Positions 1 through 7,407 of a stretch of 64,000 nt of DNA are shown here, piece by piece (the stretch's first letter is position 1; the number at the start of each line of letters is the position of its first letter). Source of the stretch: an uncultured Bacteroidota bacterium (GTDB lineage Bacteria; Bacteroidota; Bacteroidia; Bacteroidales; F082); NCBI GenBank assembly GCA_900542475.1, contig UQNO01000001.1, positions 1-64,000 on the forward strand, given 5' to 3'. The notes beneath the pieces were generated by a model. It did not search any database, was not told where the DNA came from, and saw only the letters and a program-made list of their open reading frames with translations. The position numbers were made by a program, and so were the translations under genes.

Positions 1-1
1 C

Positions 2-403
2 AGTTGGTTCCCAACAGTATTTGATGAGTTTTTTGACAATGATTTAATGCCTCGTGCCAACACAACAGCACCGGCAGTGAATGTGAAAGAGGACGACAAG
101 GCCTACACAATGGAGTTTGCAGCCCCGGGTGTCAGAAAAGAGTTTTGCCGTGTGAACATTAACGAAGATGGTAATTTGAACATCGCCATCGAAAACAAGA
201 CAGAACATAAAGAAGAAGATCGCAAACATCATTATCTGCGCCGCGAGTTCTCGTATGCGAACTACGAACAGAACTACATGTTGCCCGACGATGTCGAGCG
301 CGACAAGATTTCCGCAAAAGTCGAACACGGCATCTTGACAGTGGTGTTGCCAAAGAAGTCGAAAACGGAAATGAAGATTTCGAAGAATATTGATGTTCTT
401 TAA
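2..403 (+). CDS. Small heat-shock protein, Hsp20/alpha-crystallin family (5' end outside window)
   Basis: ATP-independent cytoplasmic holdase that binds unfolding proteins and keeps them refoldable. The reading frame is open from base 2, and the residues before the first ATG at 47 (SWFPTVFDEFFDNDL) match the usual N-terminal arm of bacterial Hsp20, so the true start lies before the window. The alpha-crystallin beta-sandwich runs from about NVKEDDKAYTMEF to HGILTVVLPK, the latter being the family's G-x-L signature strand. The protein ends in IDVL, where an IDV could act as the I-x-I/V tail motif used in oligomer assembly. A strong hairpin terminator follows about 30 bases after the stop. Confidence 0.93.
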   Translation, partial: SWFPTVFDEFFDNDLMPRANTTAPAVNVKEDDKAYTMEFAAPGVRKEFCRVNINEDGNLNIAIENKTEHKEEDRKHHYLRREFSYANYEQNYMLPDDVERDKISAKVEHGILTVVLPKKSKTEMKISKNIDVL

Positions 404-430
404 TTGTAAGGTTTTAAATGTAAGTTTGGA

Positions 431-463
431 AAAAGAGTTCACCGTATGTTGAACTCTTTTTTG
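431..463 (+). terminator. Rho-independent terminator of the hsp20 gene
   Basis: GAGTTCA (435-441) pairs with TGAACTC (450-456) around an 8-nt loop, extended by A's and followed by a T-run. The ATG at 446 lies in this loop, so it cannot be the start of the downstream permease. Confidence 0.85.
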
Positions 464-495
464 TTTTTGATTAAAATTTCAAACTCAAAAATTTG

Positions 496-503
496 TATCT
501 TTG
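496..503 (+). promoter_or_regulatory. -7 element of the permease gene
   Basis: TATCTTTG fits the Bacteroidetes TAnnTTTG consensus. It lies 17 bases before the ATG at 521 and downstream of the earlier in-frame ATG at 446, so it decides the start. Confidence 0.75.
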
Positions 504-520
504 CGGAAAATTTAAAAACG

Positions 521-1570
521 ATGCTTGAACATTTGTATAGCATTATGCAACAGACGCTTACTATTACTGCGTTTGTTGTTGGAATGATGATGATTATTGA
601 GTTTGTCAATGTGAGGACAGACGGTTTGTGGTCGAAAAGATTGCAGGCTTCGCCATGGATGCAGATTTTAATAGGTGCCTTGATGGGGATTATCCCCGGC
701 TGTTTGGGCACTTACACCATCGTGTCGCTTTATATTCACAGAGTGGTCAATTTCCCGGCTTTGATGGCTGCTTTGATAGCCACGGCGGGTGATGAGGCCT
801 TTTTTATGTTCTCGATGTTTCCTGGCGATGCCCTGAAAATCACTTTGATAATGTTCGTGGCTGCACTCGTGATGGGTGCCGTGCTTCAACTCACTATGAA
901 AAACAAGTTCATCGGACTGTCGGAGAAGTCGTTCCCTCTGCATGATGAGCCTGAATGCCATCATCATGAGCACACAGTGAAAAACAATTTCAAAAATATT
1001 ACATTTGTAAGGGCTTTGCTTATCGCGATGTGTGTGCTGGTGTTGGGACTGATACTCGGCGGTGTCATCGACGAAGGTCATGAACATGCCCATGAACATG
1101 GAGGCGACGAAGATTGGATACGCTATTCCTTAATCGCAATGTTTTCGGTGATTCTCATCATCGTTGTTGTGGCAAAGGAACATTTCTTGCAGGAACACCT
1201 TTGGGAACATGTCATAAAAGTGCATCTGCCTAAAATTTTCCTTTGGAGTTTCGGAGTGATTATGGCAATAACAATTATTGAGAAATATATTGATGTGCAA
1301 GGACTTGTGAATGAAAATCCATATTTGGTTTTGCTTGTCGCGATTTTGATGGGCATCATTCCGCAGTCAGGACCTCATCTTGTTTTCGTGCTTTTGTTCG
1401 CAAACGGCACGCTTCCTTTCAGCATCTTGCTCGCAAACTCGATAGTTCAGGACGGACATGGCGCATTGCCCTTGCTTGCCGAGTCGAGAAGAGCCTTCTT
1501 GCTTTCAAAAGGAATAAAAATAGGACTGGGTGTTGCCGTCGGTGTTGTCGGACTATTAATTGGTTTTTAA
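521..1570 (+). CDS. Putative ten-TM metal exporter (ArsP_2/putative manganese transporter-like permease)
   Basis: Polytopic inner-membrane permease of 349 aa. It has two similar halves, each with a glycine-rich membrane motif (GALMGIIPGCLGT near the N-terminus, AILMGIIPQSGPH near the C-terminus), which is the pattern of the PF11449-type heavy-metal exporter family. Two soluble loops are rich in His and acidic residues: ECHHHEH, and GHEHAHEHGGDED between the halves. This suggests binding of a divalent metal. The start is at 521 because an upstream in-frame ATG (446) lies in the preceding terminator and before the promoter. Substrate is unknown; manganese is a family-level guess. The next gene, rimM, starts 1 base after the stop and is probably co-transcribed. 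Confidence 0.8.
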   Translation: MLEHLYSIMQQTLTITAFVVGMMMIIEFVNVRTDGLWSKRLQASPWMQILIGALMGIIPGCLGTYTIVSLYIHRVVNFPALMAALIATAGDEAFFMFSMFPGDALKITLIMFVAALVMGAVLQLTMKNKFIGLSEKSFPLHDEPECHHHEHTVKNNFKNITFVRALLIAMCVLVLGLILGGVIDEGHEHAHEHGGDEDWIRYSLIAMFSVILIIVVVAKEHFLQEHLWEHVIKVHLPKIFLWSFGVIMAITIIEKYIDVQGLVNENPYLVLLVAILMGIIPQSGPHLVFVLLFANGTLPFSILLANSIVQDGHGALPLLAESRRAFLLSKGIKIGLGVAVGVVGLLIGF

Positions 1571-1571
1571 C

Positions 1572-2099
1572 ATGACAAAAAACGATTGTTTCTTTTTCGG
1601 TAAGATTACTAAAACACATGGTTTGAAAGGGGAGGTGACCGTCAAACTTGATGTGGTCAACCCATCTGATTTCAATGATTTGAGGTATGTCTTGATTGAA
1701 GATAAAGGTAATTATATTCCATATTTTATTGAAAATCAAAAGATTAACGGCGACAAAATGATTGTCGGGTTTCAAGATGTGAATAAGATTGAACAGGCGG
1801 TCGCTTTCATAGGGAAAGCCGTTTTCCTACCCAATGAGTTTATGCCTGAAATAGGTGACGATGATTTTTATTACAGGGAAATCGTGGGTTTCAAGATGAT
1901 CGATTCGGTAAAAGGCGAGATAGGAAAAATATCGAATGTTTTAGAGTATCCGACGCAGGCTGTCATTCAAGTGATGAAAGACGAAAAGGAAATTCTGATT
2001 CCTATTCACGATGATATTGTTCAAAAAGTTGATAAAAAAGCCAAGACATTGACTGTCAAGGCTCCTGAAGGTTTGATAGACATGTATTTAAGTATGTGA
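1572..2099 (+). CDS. rimM: Ribosome maturation factor RimM
   Basis: Binds S19 and helps mature the 3' domain of 16S rRNA during 30S assembly. The 175-aa product has the N-terminal RimM beta-barrel, opening with FFFGKITKTHGLKGEV (the GxxxxxHGxxGEv signature), and a C-terminal PRC-barrel from about DDDFYYREIVGF, ending in VKAPEGLIDMYL. A possible start at 1560 overlaps the permease stop. ATG 1572, 1 base after that stop, leaves MTKNDCFFFGK and is preferred. In many bacteria rimM sits with rpsP and trmD. Here rpsP is 57 kb away and trmD was not seen. Confidence 0.95.
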   Translation: MTKNDCFFFGKITKTHGLKGEVTVKLDVVNPSDFNDLRYVLIEDKGNYIPYFIENQKINGDKMIVGFQDVNKIEQAVAFIGKAVFLPNEFMPEIGDDDFYYREIVGFKMIDSVKGEIGKISNVLEYPTQAVIQVMKDEKEILIPIHDDIVQKVDKKAKTLTVKAPEGLIDMYLSM

Positions 2100-2102
2100 T
2101 TT

Positions 2103-2813
2103 ATGGATTGCCGTCCGTTTTTCTTTAAGCAATTCGGTCTGTTTCACCATCGCTCGACTATGAAAATAGGCACAGACGCCATACTGCTCGGGCGTTGGAC
2201 TGAGGTTTCGGAAAACGATGTTGTTCTTGACATCGGCACAGGCTGCGGTTTGATTCCGTTGATGCTTGCACAGAAAGGAATTAAAAGCGCCGATGCTGTC
2301 GAAATAGACAAAGATTCGTATGAGGAGGCAGCTCAAAATTTTAGAAATTCCGCATGGAACTCGCAACTTGGCGCCATTCATGACGACATCCGGCATTATT
2401 CGAGTGTTTGCGAGAAAAAATACGATTTGGTGGTGTCAAATCCTCCTTTTTATTTTGGCGACAATATTCCCGAAAAAGCCAAAAAAGGATTGGCTCGTCA
2501 TACTAATACATTGAGTTACAATGATTTGTTGGCCTCTGTTAAAAAAGTTATAAAACCCGACGGAAGATTCTCGCTGGTCTTGCCCTCAATAGAATCGAAG
2601 ACGTTTTTGAAAGATGCTGAAAATCAAGGATTTTATCTGAAAAAGGAATTGTTGATTGTCCCTATCGAAGGAAAAGAACCAAATAGAATCAATATGCAAT
2701 TTGTTGTAAATCAAGTTGATAAGACCGAAATAGAGACTTTTGTCTTGAGAAATCAAGACCATACTTTTACTAATGAATACAAAGACTTTTTAAAAGATTA
2801 TTATTTGAATTGA
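2103..2813 (+). CDS. trmN6: tRNA1(Val) (adenine(37)-N6)-methyltransferase
   Basis: YfiC/TrmN6-type S-adenosylmethionine-dependent methyltransferase that makes m6A37 next to the anticodon of tRNA-Val. The 236-aa protein has the SAM-binding loop DIGTGCG (residues 43-49), the acidic motif VEIDKDS (about 67-73) and the amino-methyltransferase active-site motif NPPF (113-116) followed by YFG. The N-terminal FHHRSTMKIGTDAILLG is typical of the YfiC subgroup. It begins 3 bases after rimM ends, so rimM and this gene probably share a transcript devoted to translation machinery. Confidence 0.92.
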   Translation: MDCRPFFFKQFGLFHHRSTMKIGTDAILLGRWTEVSENDVVLDIGTGCGLIPLMLAQKGIKSADAVEIDKDSYEEAAQNFRNSAWNSQLGAIHDDIRHYSSVCEKKYDLVVSNPPFYFGDNIPEKAKKGLARHTNTLSYNDLLASVKKVIKPDGRFSLVLPSIESKTFLKDAENQGFYLKKELLIVPIEGKEPNRINMQFVVNQVDKTEIETFVLRNQDHTFTNEYKDFLKDYYLN

Positions 2814-2822
2814 AAAAAATCG

Positions 2823-2830
2823 TAATTTTG
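2823..2830 (+). promoter_or_regulatory. -7 element before the EmrE-like gene
   Basis: TAATTTTG matches TAnnTTTG and ends 13 bases before the ATG at 2844. Confidence 0.65.
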
Positions 2831-2843
2831 CAAAAATTTTTTT

Positions 2844-3194
2844 ATGTTTAAACTGATAATCACAGCGATAATACAGTCGGCTTTCCTCGCCATCGCCCAG
2901 TTTTTTATGAAAGTGGGCATGGATAAGGTCGTTGATTACAGCATGTCGTGGGCGTTTTTCAGGAGTTTCATGAACTGGCAACTCGGCTTGTCGTTGCTTT
3001 TGTATGTCATCGCAATGGTTATTTATATGTTTATGCTTAAAAGTTATTCATTGTCGGTGGTTTACCCTCTTACAAGCATTAGTTACATCTTTACAATTCT
3101 TTTGGCGATGTTTTTCCTTGGAGAAGCGGTTCCTTTCGTCAGATGGGTTGGCGTCCTTTTAGTGATGTTAGGTGTTGGAATGATAGCAAGATAG
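2844..3194 (+). CDS. Small EmrE/ArnE-like membrane protein of the DMT superfamily
   Basis: A 116-aa protein of four hydrophobic segments with the size and layout of SMR proteins, which work as dimers in the inner membrane. The third segment, SYSLSVVYPLTSISYIFTILLAMFF, and the GEAVPFVRWVGVLLVMLGV end resemble the conserved SMR core. Aligned by eye on the FMK/LMK motif of helix 1, the membrane Glu (EmrE Glu14) that drives drug/proton exchange is replaced by a hydrophobic residue (about L15). It is therefore more likely an ArnE/undecaprenyl-carrier-type or lipid transporter than a classic drug exporter. Its own promoter precedes it, and a lipoprotein gene starts 10 bases after its stop. Confidence 0.7.
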   Translation: MFKLIITAIIQSAFLAIAQFFMKVGMDKVVDYSMSWAFFRSFMNWQLGLSLLLYVIAMVIYMFMLKSYSLSVVYPLTSISYIFTILLAMFFLGEAVPFVRWVGVLLVMLGVGMIAR

Positions 3195-3204
3195 TTTATT
3201 TGAT

Positions 3205-3540
3205 ATGAAAAAAGTGTTGTTATTCAGTGCCTTGGCACTTTCGTTTATGATGGTTTCATGCACAAATCCACTTGTTGGAACATGGGTGCAGCCAAGTACA
3301 AGTTATACTCAAGAGCAAGGTTTTGTTTTATCTAAAGATGGAACCGCATCTGATGTGAACATTGATTTTGTGACTTTCAAATCGTGGGAGAAAAAGGGCG
3401 ATTTTCTGATTATAAAAGGTGAAAACACCGGTTCGGTGAAAGGACCGTTTATCGACACGCTTATTGTAGAAAATGTGACTGACCAAGAGTTGATTCTCTC
3501 ACAATCAGGATATTCCGTAAAATACAAAAAGAAAAATTAA
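3205..3540 (+). CDS. Lipocalin-like lipoprotein of unknown function
   Basis: A 111-aa protein with a lipoprotein signal: a Lys-rich start, a hydrophobic stretch, and lipobox MVSC with the lipidated Cys at residue 19. The mature part opens with NPLVGTW, and its run of short beta strands (GFVLSKDGTASDV, FLIIKGENTGSV, LILSQSGYSVKY) resembles the small lipocalin-like proteins common in Bacteroidales. No catalytic motif is seen. It is probably anchored to the outer or inner membrane facing the periplasm. It follows the EmrE-like gene by 10 bases and precedes carbamate kinase by 14 bases. Confidence 0.75.
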   Translation: MKKVLLFSALALSFMMVSCTNPLVGTWVQPSTSYTQEQGFVLSKDGTASDVNIDFVTFKSWEKKGDFLIIKGENTGSVKGPFIDTLIVENVTDQELILSQSGYSVKYKKKN

Positions 3541-3554
3541 TAATAGACATAGAC

Positions 3555-4493
3555 ATGAACAAATTAATTGTTGTGGCTCTCGGCGGAAACGCATTATTGA
3601 GAAGCAATCAAAAAGGTACTTACAAAGAACAGATTGAAAACGTCACAGAGACTTGCGAGGCTTTGATGAGCTTCATAAAGAACGGTGACAATTTGATTAT
3701 CGGTCATGGTAATGGCCCTCAAGTCGGCAACGTGATGCTCCAGCATGAGGCGGGAGCCAAGATGTTTGAGGTGCAGCCGATGCCAATGGATTTCTGTGTT
3801 TCGGAAACACAGGGTTCTATTGGTTATATGATTGAGACAGGATTCCGTAAGGTGTTATCACAGCACGGATTCAAAAACAATATTGTCACATTGGTGACAC
3901 GTGTTTTGGTTGACGCTAACGACCCGATGTTCAAGAACCCCACAAAGCCCGTAGGTCCATATTACGAGAAAGAGGAGGCGGACGAATATGCGGCTGCGAC
4001 AGGTGCTGTGTTCAAAGAAGACCCTAAAGGAAGAGGCTGGCGCAAAGTTGTAGCTTCGCCTAAACCATTGGAAATCAATAATATCGAGCTTGTAGAGTTG
4101 CTCGCACGTCAAGGTAATATCGTTGTCACTGCGGGCGGCGGCGGCATTCCTGTCGTTGAGAATGATGGTTATTATCTTGGCGTTGAGGCGGTTATCGACA
4201 AGGACCTCGCTTCATCACTTGCTGCTGTGCAGGTGAAAGCCGATGAGTTCTATATTTTGACAGATGTTCCTCAAGCTTATATCAACTTCCGTAAGGAAAA
4301 CGAGAAGGCTCTTGGCAAAATCACTGTGGCTGAAGCCAGGAAATATCTTGAAGAAGGCCAGTTTACCGAAGGTTCTATGGCACCGAAGATGCGCGCGGCC
4401 ATAAAATTCGTCGAGGAGACGGGACACGATGCAGTCATCACCGACGCTGCAAGTCTGGGCGACCCAAATGCGGGAACAAGAATCGTTAAATAA
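3555..4493 (+). CDS. arcC: Carbamate kinase
   Basis: Cytoplasmic amino-acid-kinase-family enzyme catalysing carbamoyl phosphate + ADP to carbamate + ATP, the energy-yielding last step of arginine or agmatine fermentation. The 312-aa length is standard. The N-terminus has VVALGGNALL, followed by GHGNGPQVG, the substrate motif QGSIGYMI and the nucleotide-site motif TAGGGGIPV. The C-terminus has GSMAPKMRAA. No arginine deiminase or ornithine carbamoyltransferase gene is next to it, so the carbamoyl phosphate source is not shown here. It faces dnaB convergently. Confidence 0.95.
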   Translation: MNKLIVVALGGNALLRSNQKGTYKEQIENVTETCEALMSFIKNGDNLIIGHGNGPQVGNVMLQHEAGAKMFEVQPMPMDFCVSETQGSIGYMIETGFRKVLSQHGFKNNIVTLVTRVLVDANDPMFKNPTKPVGPYYEKEEADEYAAATGAVFKEDPKGRGWRKVVASPKPLEINNIELVELLARQGNIVVTAGGGGIPVVENDGYYLGVEAVIDKDLASSLAAVQVKADEFYILTDVPQAYINFRKENEKALGKITVAEARKYLEEGQFTEGSMAPKMRAAIKFVEETGHDAVITDAASLGDPNAGTRIVK

Positions 4494-4510
4494 ATATAAT
4501 TTGTTGCTAA

Positions 4511-4544
4511 TGAAGATGTGTCGCGTCAAAATGGCACATCTTCA
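4511..4544. terminator. Hairpin between arcC and dnaB
   Basis: TGAAGATGTG (4511-4520) pairs perfectly with CACATCTTCA (4535-4544). One arm lies within the last codons of dnaB. The T-runs on either side are poor, so it may be only a weak terminator for the convergent pair. Confidence 0.45.
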
Positions 4545-6073
4545 TTCATTTTAGACTCAACTCTTCGTTCCATTGTCGTGTTGAAATTGGAGTTGGGGGC
4601 GAACTGTGTCGGTTGGTCTTTGCCACCAATAGTGTTTTCGTTGCCAAAATTCTTTGAATAATCTTGTTCGAGATCCTCGAAACGAGCATATTGTCCTACG
4701 AAACGCAATTCCACGTCGCCGAGTTTGCCATTACGGTGTTTCGCGATGTTAATAACGGCTTTTCCTTTGGTTGAGGAATGGTCTTCGTCCTCGCTAAGTC
4801 CATAGTATTCAGGACGATATATGAATATTACCATGTCGGCGTCTTGTTCGATGGCGCCGGATTCGCGCAAGTCGGAAAGGATAGGTTTTTTGGAGCCGGG
4901 GCGGGATTCGACGGTACGTGAAAGCTGTGAAAGAGCCAGAACGGGGATGTTTAATTCTTTCGCAAGGCTCTTTAAAGAACGTGAAATAGTGCTGATTTCC
5001 TGCTCTCGGTTGCCGTTCTTTTCTGTCTTTGCTGTCATAAGTTGCAGATAATCAATAAAGACCATCTGAATGTCGTGCTGCTGCTTAAGTCGGCGGCATT
5101 TTGCCCTGAGGTCAAAGACGGAGAGCTGTGGCGTGTCGTCGATAAAGAGTTTAGCGTTGATGAGAGGCGAGACTTTAGTGTTAAGTTGTTGCCATTCATA
5201 TTCGGCAAGTTGTCCTGAACGCAGTTTGTCGGCGGTGAGTGATGTCTCTGAAGAAATAAGACGTGTGACAAGTTGCACCGACGACATTTCAAGCGAGAAG
5301 AAAGCTATAGGTCTATTGAAATCAACAGCAGCGTTTCGTGCCATGTTGAGTGCGAAAGCCGTTTTACCCATACTCGGACGCGCTGCGAGGATGATGAGGT
5401 CGGATTTTTGCCAACCTTGGGTGATGCGGTCGAGCTCGGTGTAGCCGGAGGGCACGCCACGAAGTGTCGAGCCTGCGTTTTTGGCCTTCTCGATGTCTTC
5501 AATGGCAAGTTTTACGAGGTCGGGCATCTGGTCGTAGTTGCGTCGAAGGTTGTTCTCGCTGATTTGGAACAACTTGTTCTCGGCGGTGTCAAGTAAGTCG
5601 AATACGTCGGCGGAATCTTCGTAGGCATCTTTTATGGTCTCCGAGGAAATCTGAATTAGCTGACGCTGAATATATTTCTGTAAGATAATTCTTGAGTGAT
5701 ACTCGGTGTTCGCCGATGAGACGACACGGTTCGTAAGCTGTGATATATAATATGGACCTCCGACGGAATCAAGGTCGCCCGTCGATTTAAGATGGTTGGT
5801 TACCGTCAAGATATCTATGGGCTCTGATTTGGTGAACAAATCCTTGATGGCTGTGAAAATCATCTGATGAGCCTCCTTGTAGAACACTTCTGGTGATAAG
5901 ATATCGATTACAGCATTCACCGCTTCTTTTTCGAGCATGAGCGCACCCAAAACGACTTCCTCCAAATCGACTGCTTGAGGCGGTATTCTTCCTTGACTGT
6001 TAAGCACATCCGCACCTGAAGGAACGGCTTGAGACCTAATAAAACCTGATTTTTTTATGCTTTCATTATTCAT
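4526..6073 (-). CDS. dnaB: Replicative DNA helicase DnaB
   Basis: Hexameric 5'-3' helicase that unwinds DNA at the replication fork. The 515-aa protein has the N-terminal DnaB domain (about 33-140, VLGALMLEKEAVNAV), a linker, and the RecA-like ATPase with Walker A ARPSMGKT (231-238), Walker B MVFIDYLQLM and the RPEYYG segment late in the domain. A Ser/Asn-rich tail follows. No intein is seen. The start codon at 6073 lies only 5 bases after a TAATTTTG promoter element, so the mRNA may be nearly leaderless. It is convergent with arcC. Confidence 0.96.
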   Translation of the reverse strand: MNNESIKKSGFIRSQAVPSGADVLNSQGRIPPQAVDLEEVVLGALMLEKEAVNAVIDILSPEVFYKEAHQMIFTAIKDLFTKSEPIDILTVTNHLKSTGDLDSVGGPYYISQLTNRVVSSANTEYHSRIILQKYIQRQLIQISSETIKDAYEDSADVFDLLDTAENKLFQISENNLRRNYDQMPDLVKLAIEDIEKAKNAGSTLRGVPSGYTELDRITQGWQKSDLIILAARPSMGKTAFALNMARNAAVDFNRPIAFFSLEMSSVQLVTRLISSETSLTADKLRSGQLAEYEWQQLNTKVSPLINAKLFIDDTPQLSVFDLRAKCRRLKQQHDIQMVFIDYLQLMTAKTEKNGNREQEISTISRSLKSLAKELNIPVLALSQLSRTVESRPGSKKPILSDLRESGAIEQDADMVIFIYRPEYYGLSEDEDHSSTKGKAVINIAKHRNGKLGDVELRFVGQYARFEDLEQDYSKNFGNENTIGGKDQPTQFAPNSNFNTTMERRVESKMNEDVPF

Positions 6074-6077
6074 ACCA

Positions 6078-6085
6078 CAAAATTA
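6078..6085 (-). promoter_or_regulatory. -7 element of dnaB
   Basis: Minus-strand TAATTTTG. The ATG begins 5 bases beyond its last G, close to where transcription should start. Confidence 0.6.
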
Positions 6086-6131
6086 TAAATAATGATTAAG
6101 TGTTTATATGATGTTGATAACTTTTTTGTTT

Positions 6132-7406
6132 TTAATGAGCGAAATGCTGGTAAATCTCGCGTAAAGCTTTGTTCTCCTGTTCTAAATCGATGGTAATCAT
6201 ACTTCTTTCAAGAATATTGTCGCTCAAGGCGTTTAAAATAATTCTGCTGTGCTCAAAAAGTTTTTTGCCAGGGAAGATTGTCTCATAGACATTTTTTAAT
6301 GAGAAGTCTTTTTTGACGTTCACGTGATTAAAATCAGATTGTTGCAACACCTCTTTCAGGTTTAGGATTTTATAGTTTAACTCTTTGGATTCCAAAAGGT
6401 TATATCTTTGAATAGCGGCTGTGATGTTTTGCGGTGCGAAACATGTGACGCGCTCGAAACCGGCAAGTTGTTCACCGAGAACGGGCATACATTCTCGCCA
6501 TTTTGAAATGTCGTCAAGGCAGTCCCAATTATAAATTCTATCGGAATTTTTGTTGTTTGATAGAATCGAAAAGCCGATGATGAACTCTGTATAAGGCTTG
6601 TCGCCGTCGAACATTGGCACTGCGGGACGATAAAACAGGAGATTTAGAAATGCTGTCGATTGATTTCGGTCACCTAAAAATTTGTAAAGGAGTTTATAAT
6701 CAATGGAGTACGGTTCGAGAGTCTCATCAGGGAAATTTTTCCGGCAATGACCGTGAAACTCGCATTTATACGGAGTGTCGCATTGGCTGCCAATGGTAAT
6801 TCGTGGAGAATGTGGCTGTTTTATGATGTCTTTGAAACGGGCTATGTTTTTCGAAATCACATCTAAATATTGTTCGGCATAATCTTTTACAGATTGAAAC
6901 ACAAAAAGTTTCGATAAATCCAAATCTCCGTCTTTTACATAATCCGCATTGATGTACATCAGTTGTATGTCGGAAAGCGGCACGTTGCAGCCTTTAAGGA
7001 CATAATATTGCAAAGCGGCGTCTTTCATGTATGTTTGACTGATGTTGAGCGAGCTTTTTACTTCGACAGCGCGCCATTTGTCTCCGTCACGCACTAAAAT
7101 GTCGAGCATGATGATGGTGTCGTCGTATTGAAAAACGGCCTCATACATCGCGTTGACGGCTGGATTTGTGAGATTGTCGCGTGTTTCGATTACTTTTTTG
7201 TCGAACTGTGACGGGGAACTTGGCGACATGTTGATTCCGCCGGGAAAAACCTGTTGTGCAAGAATGCCGACATCTGTGCCGCGTTTGAACTTGGCTCGTT
7301 GCTCCATGCTCAGCTTATCTCTCAAAAACGGTCTGTTTTTGAAAAGATACAATGCCTTCTCACATTGTTCGCCTTTGATATATGTTGATTTTGATAGTAT
7401 ATGCAT
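6132..7406 (-). CDS. Cas4-like PD-(D/E)XK nuclease with degenerate DUF2779 C-terminus
   Basis: A 424-aa protein. The first half has a RecB/Cas4-type nuclease core: D102 in MLDIL, E115-V-K117 in AVEVKSS, and Q133 in LQYYVL. There is one N-terminal Cys (C15) and three later ones (C209, C214, C221), the spacing used in Cas4 and AddB for a 4Fe-4S cluster. The second half resembles DUF2779, where family members as I recall them carry an acidic DFET motif before PAIP and a PY motif. Here the equivalent reads LLFYRPAVPMFDGDKPY, without those acids. It starts 1 base after the MATE gene and is probably co-transcribed with it. It is 43 kb from cas9, so a CRISPR role is not implied. Confidence 0.72.
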   Translation of the reverse strand: MHILSKSTYIKGEQCEKALYLFKNRPFLRDKLSMEQRAKFKRGTDVGILAQQVFPGGINMSPSSPSQFDKKVIETRDNLTNPAVNAMYEAVFQYDDTIIMLDILVRDGDKWRAVEVKSSLNISQTYMKDAALQYYVLKGCNVPLSDIQLMYINADYVKDGDLDLSKLFVFQSVKDYAEQYLDVISKNIARFKDIIKQPHSPRITIGSQCDTPYKCEFHGHCRKNFPDETLEPYSIDYKLLYKFLGDRNQSTAFLNLLFYRPAVPMFDGDKPYTEFIIGFSILSNNKNSDRIYNWDCLDDISKWRECMPVLGEQLAGFERVTCFAPQNITAAIQRYNLLESKELNYKILNLKEVLQQSDFNHVNVKKDFSLKNVYETIFPGKKLFEHSRIILNALSDNILERSMITIDLEQENKALREIYQHFAH

Positions 7407-7407
7407 C

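Noticed and set aside
446..520. N-terminal extension of the metal exporter from ATG 446
   Set aside because: The ATG is in the loop of the preceding terminator and upstream of the TATCTTTG promoter at 496-503.
6132..7406. Assigning the Cas4-like protein to the CRISPR system
   Set aside because: It is 43 kb from cas9, paired with a MATE exporter, and type II-C systems do not use Cas4.
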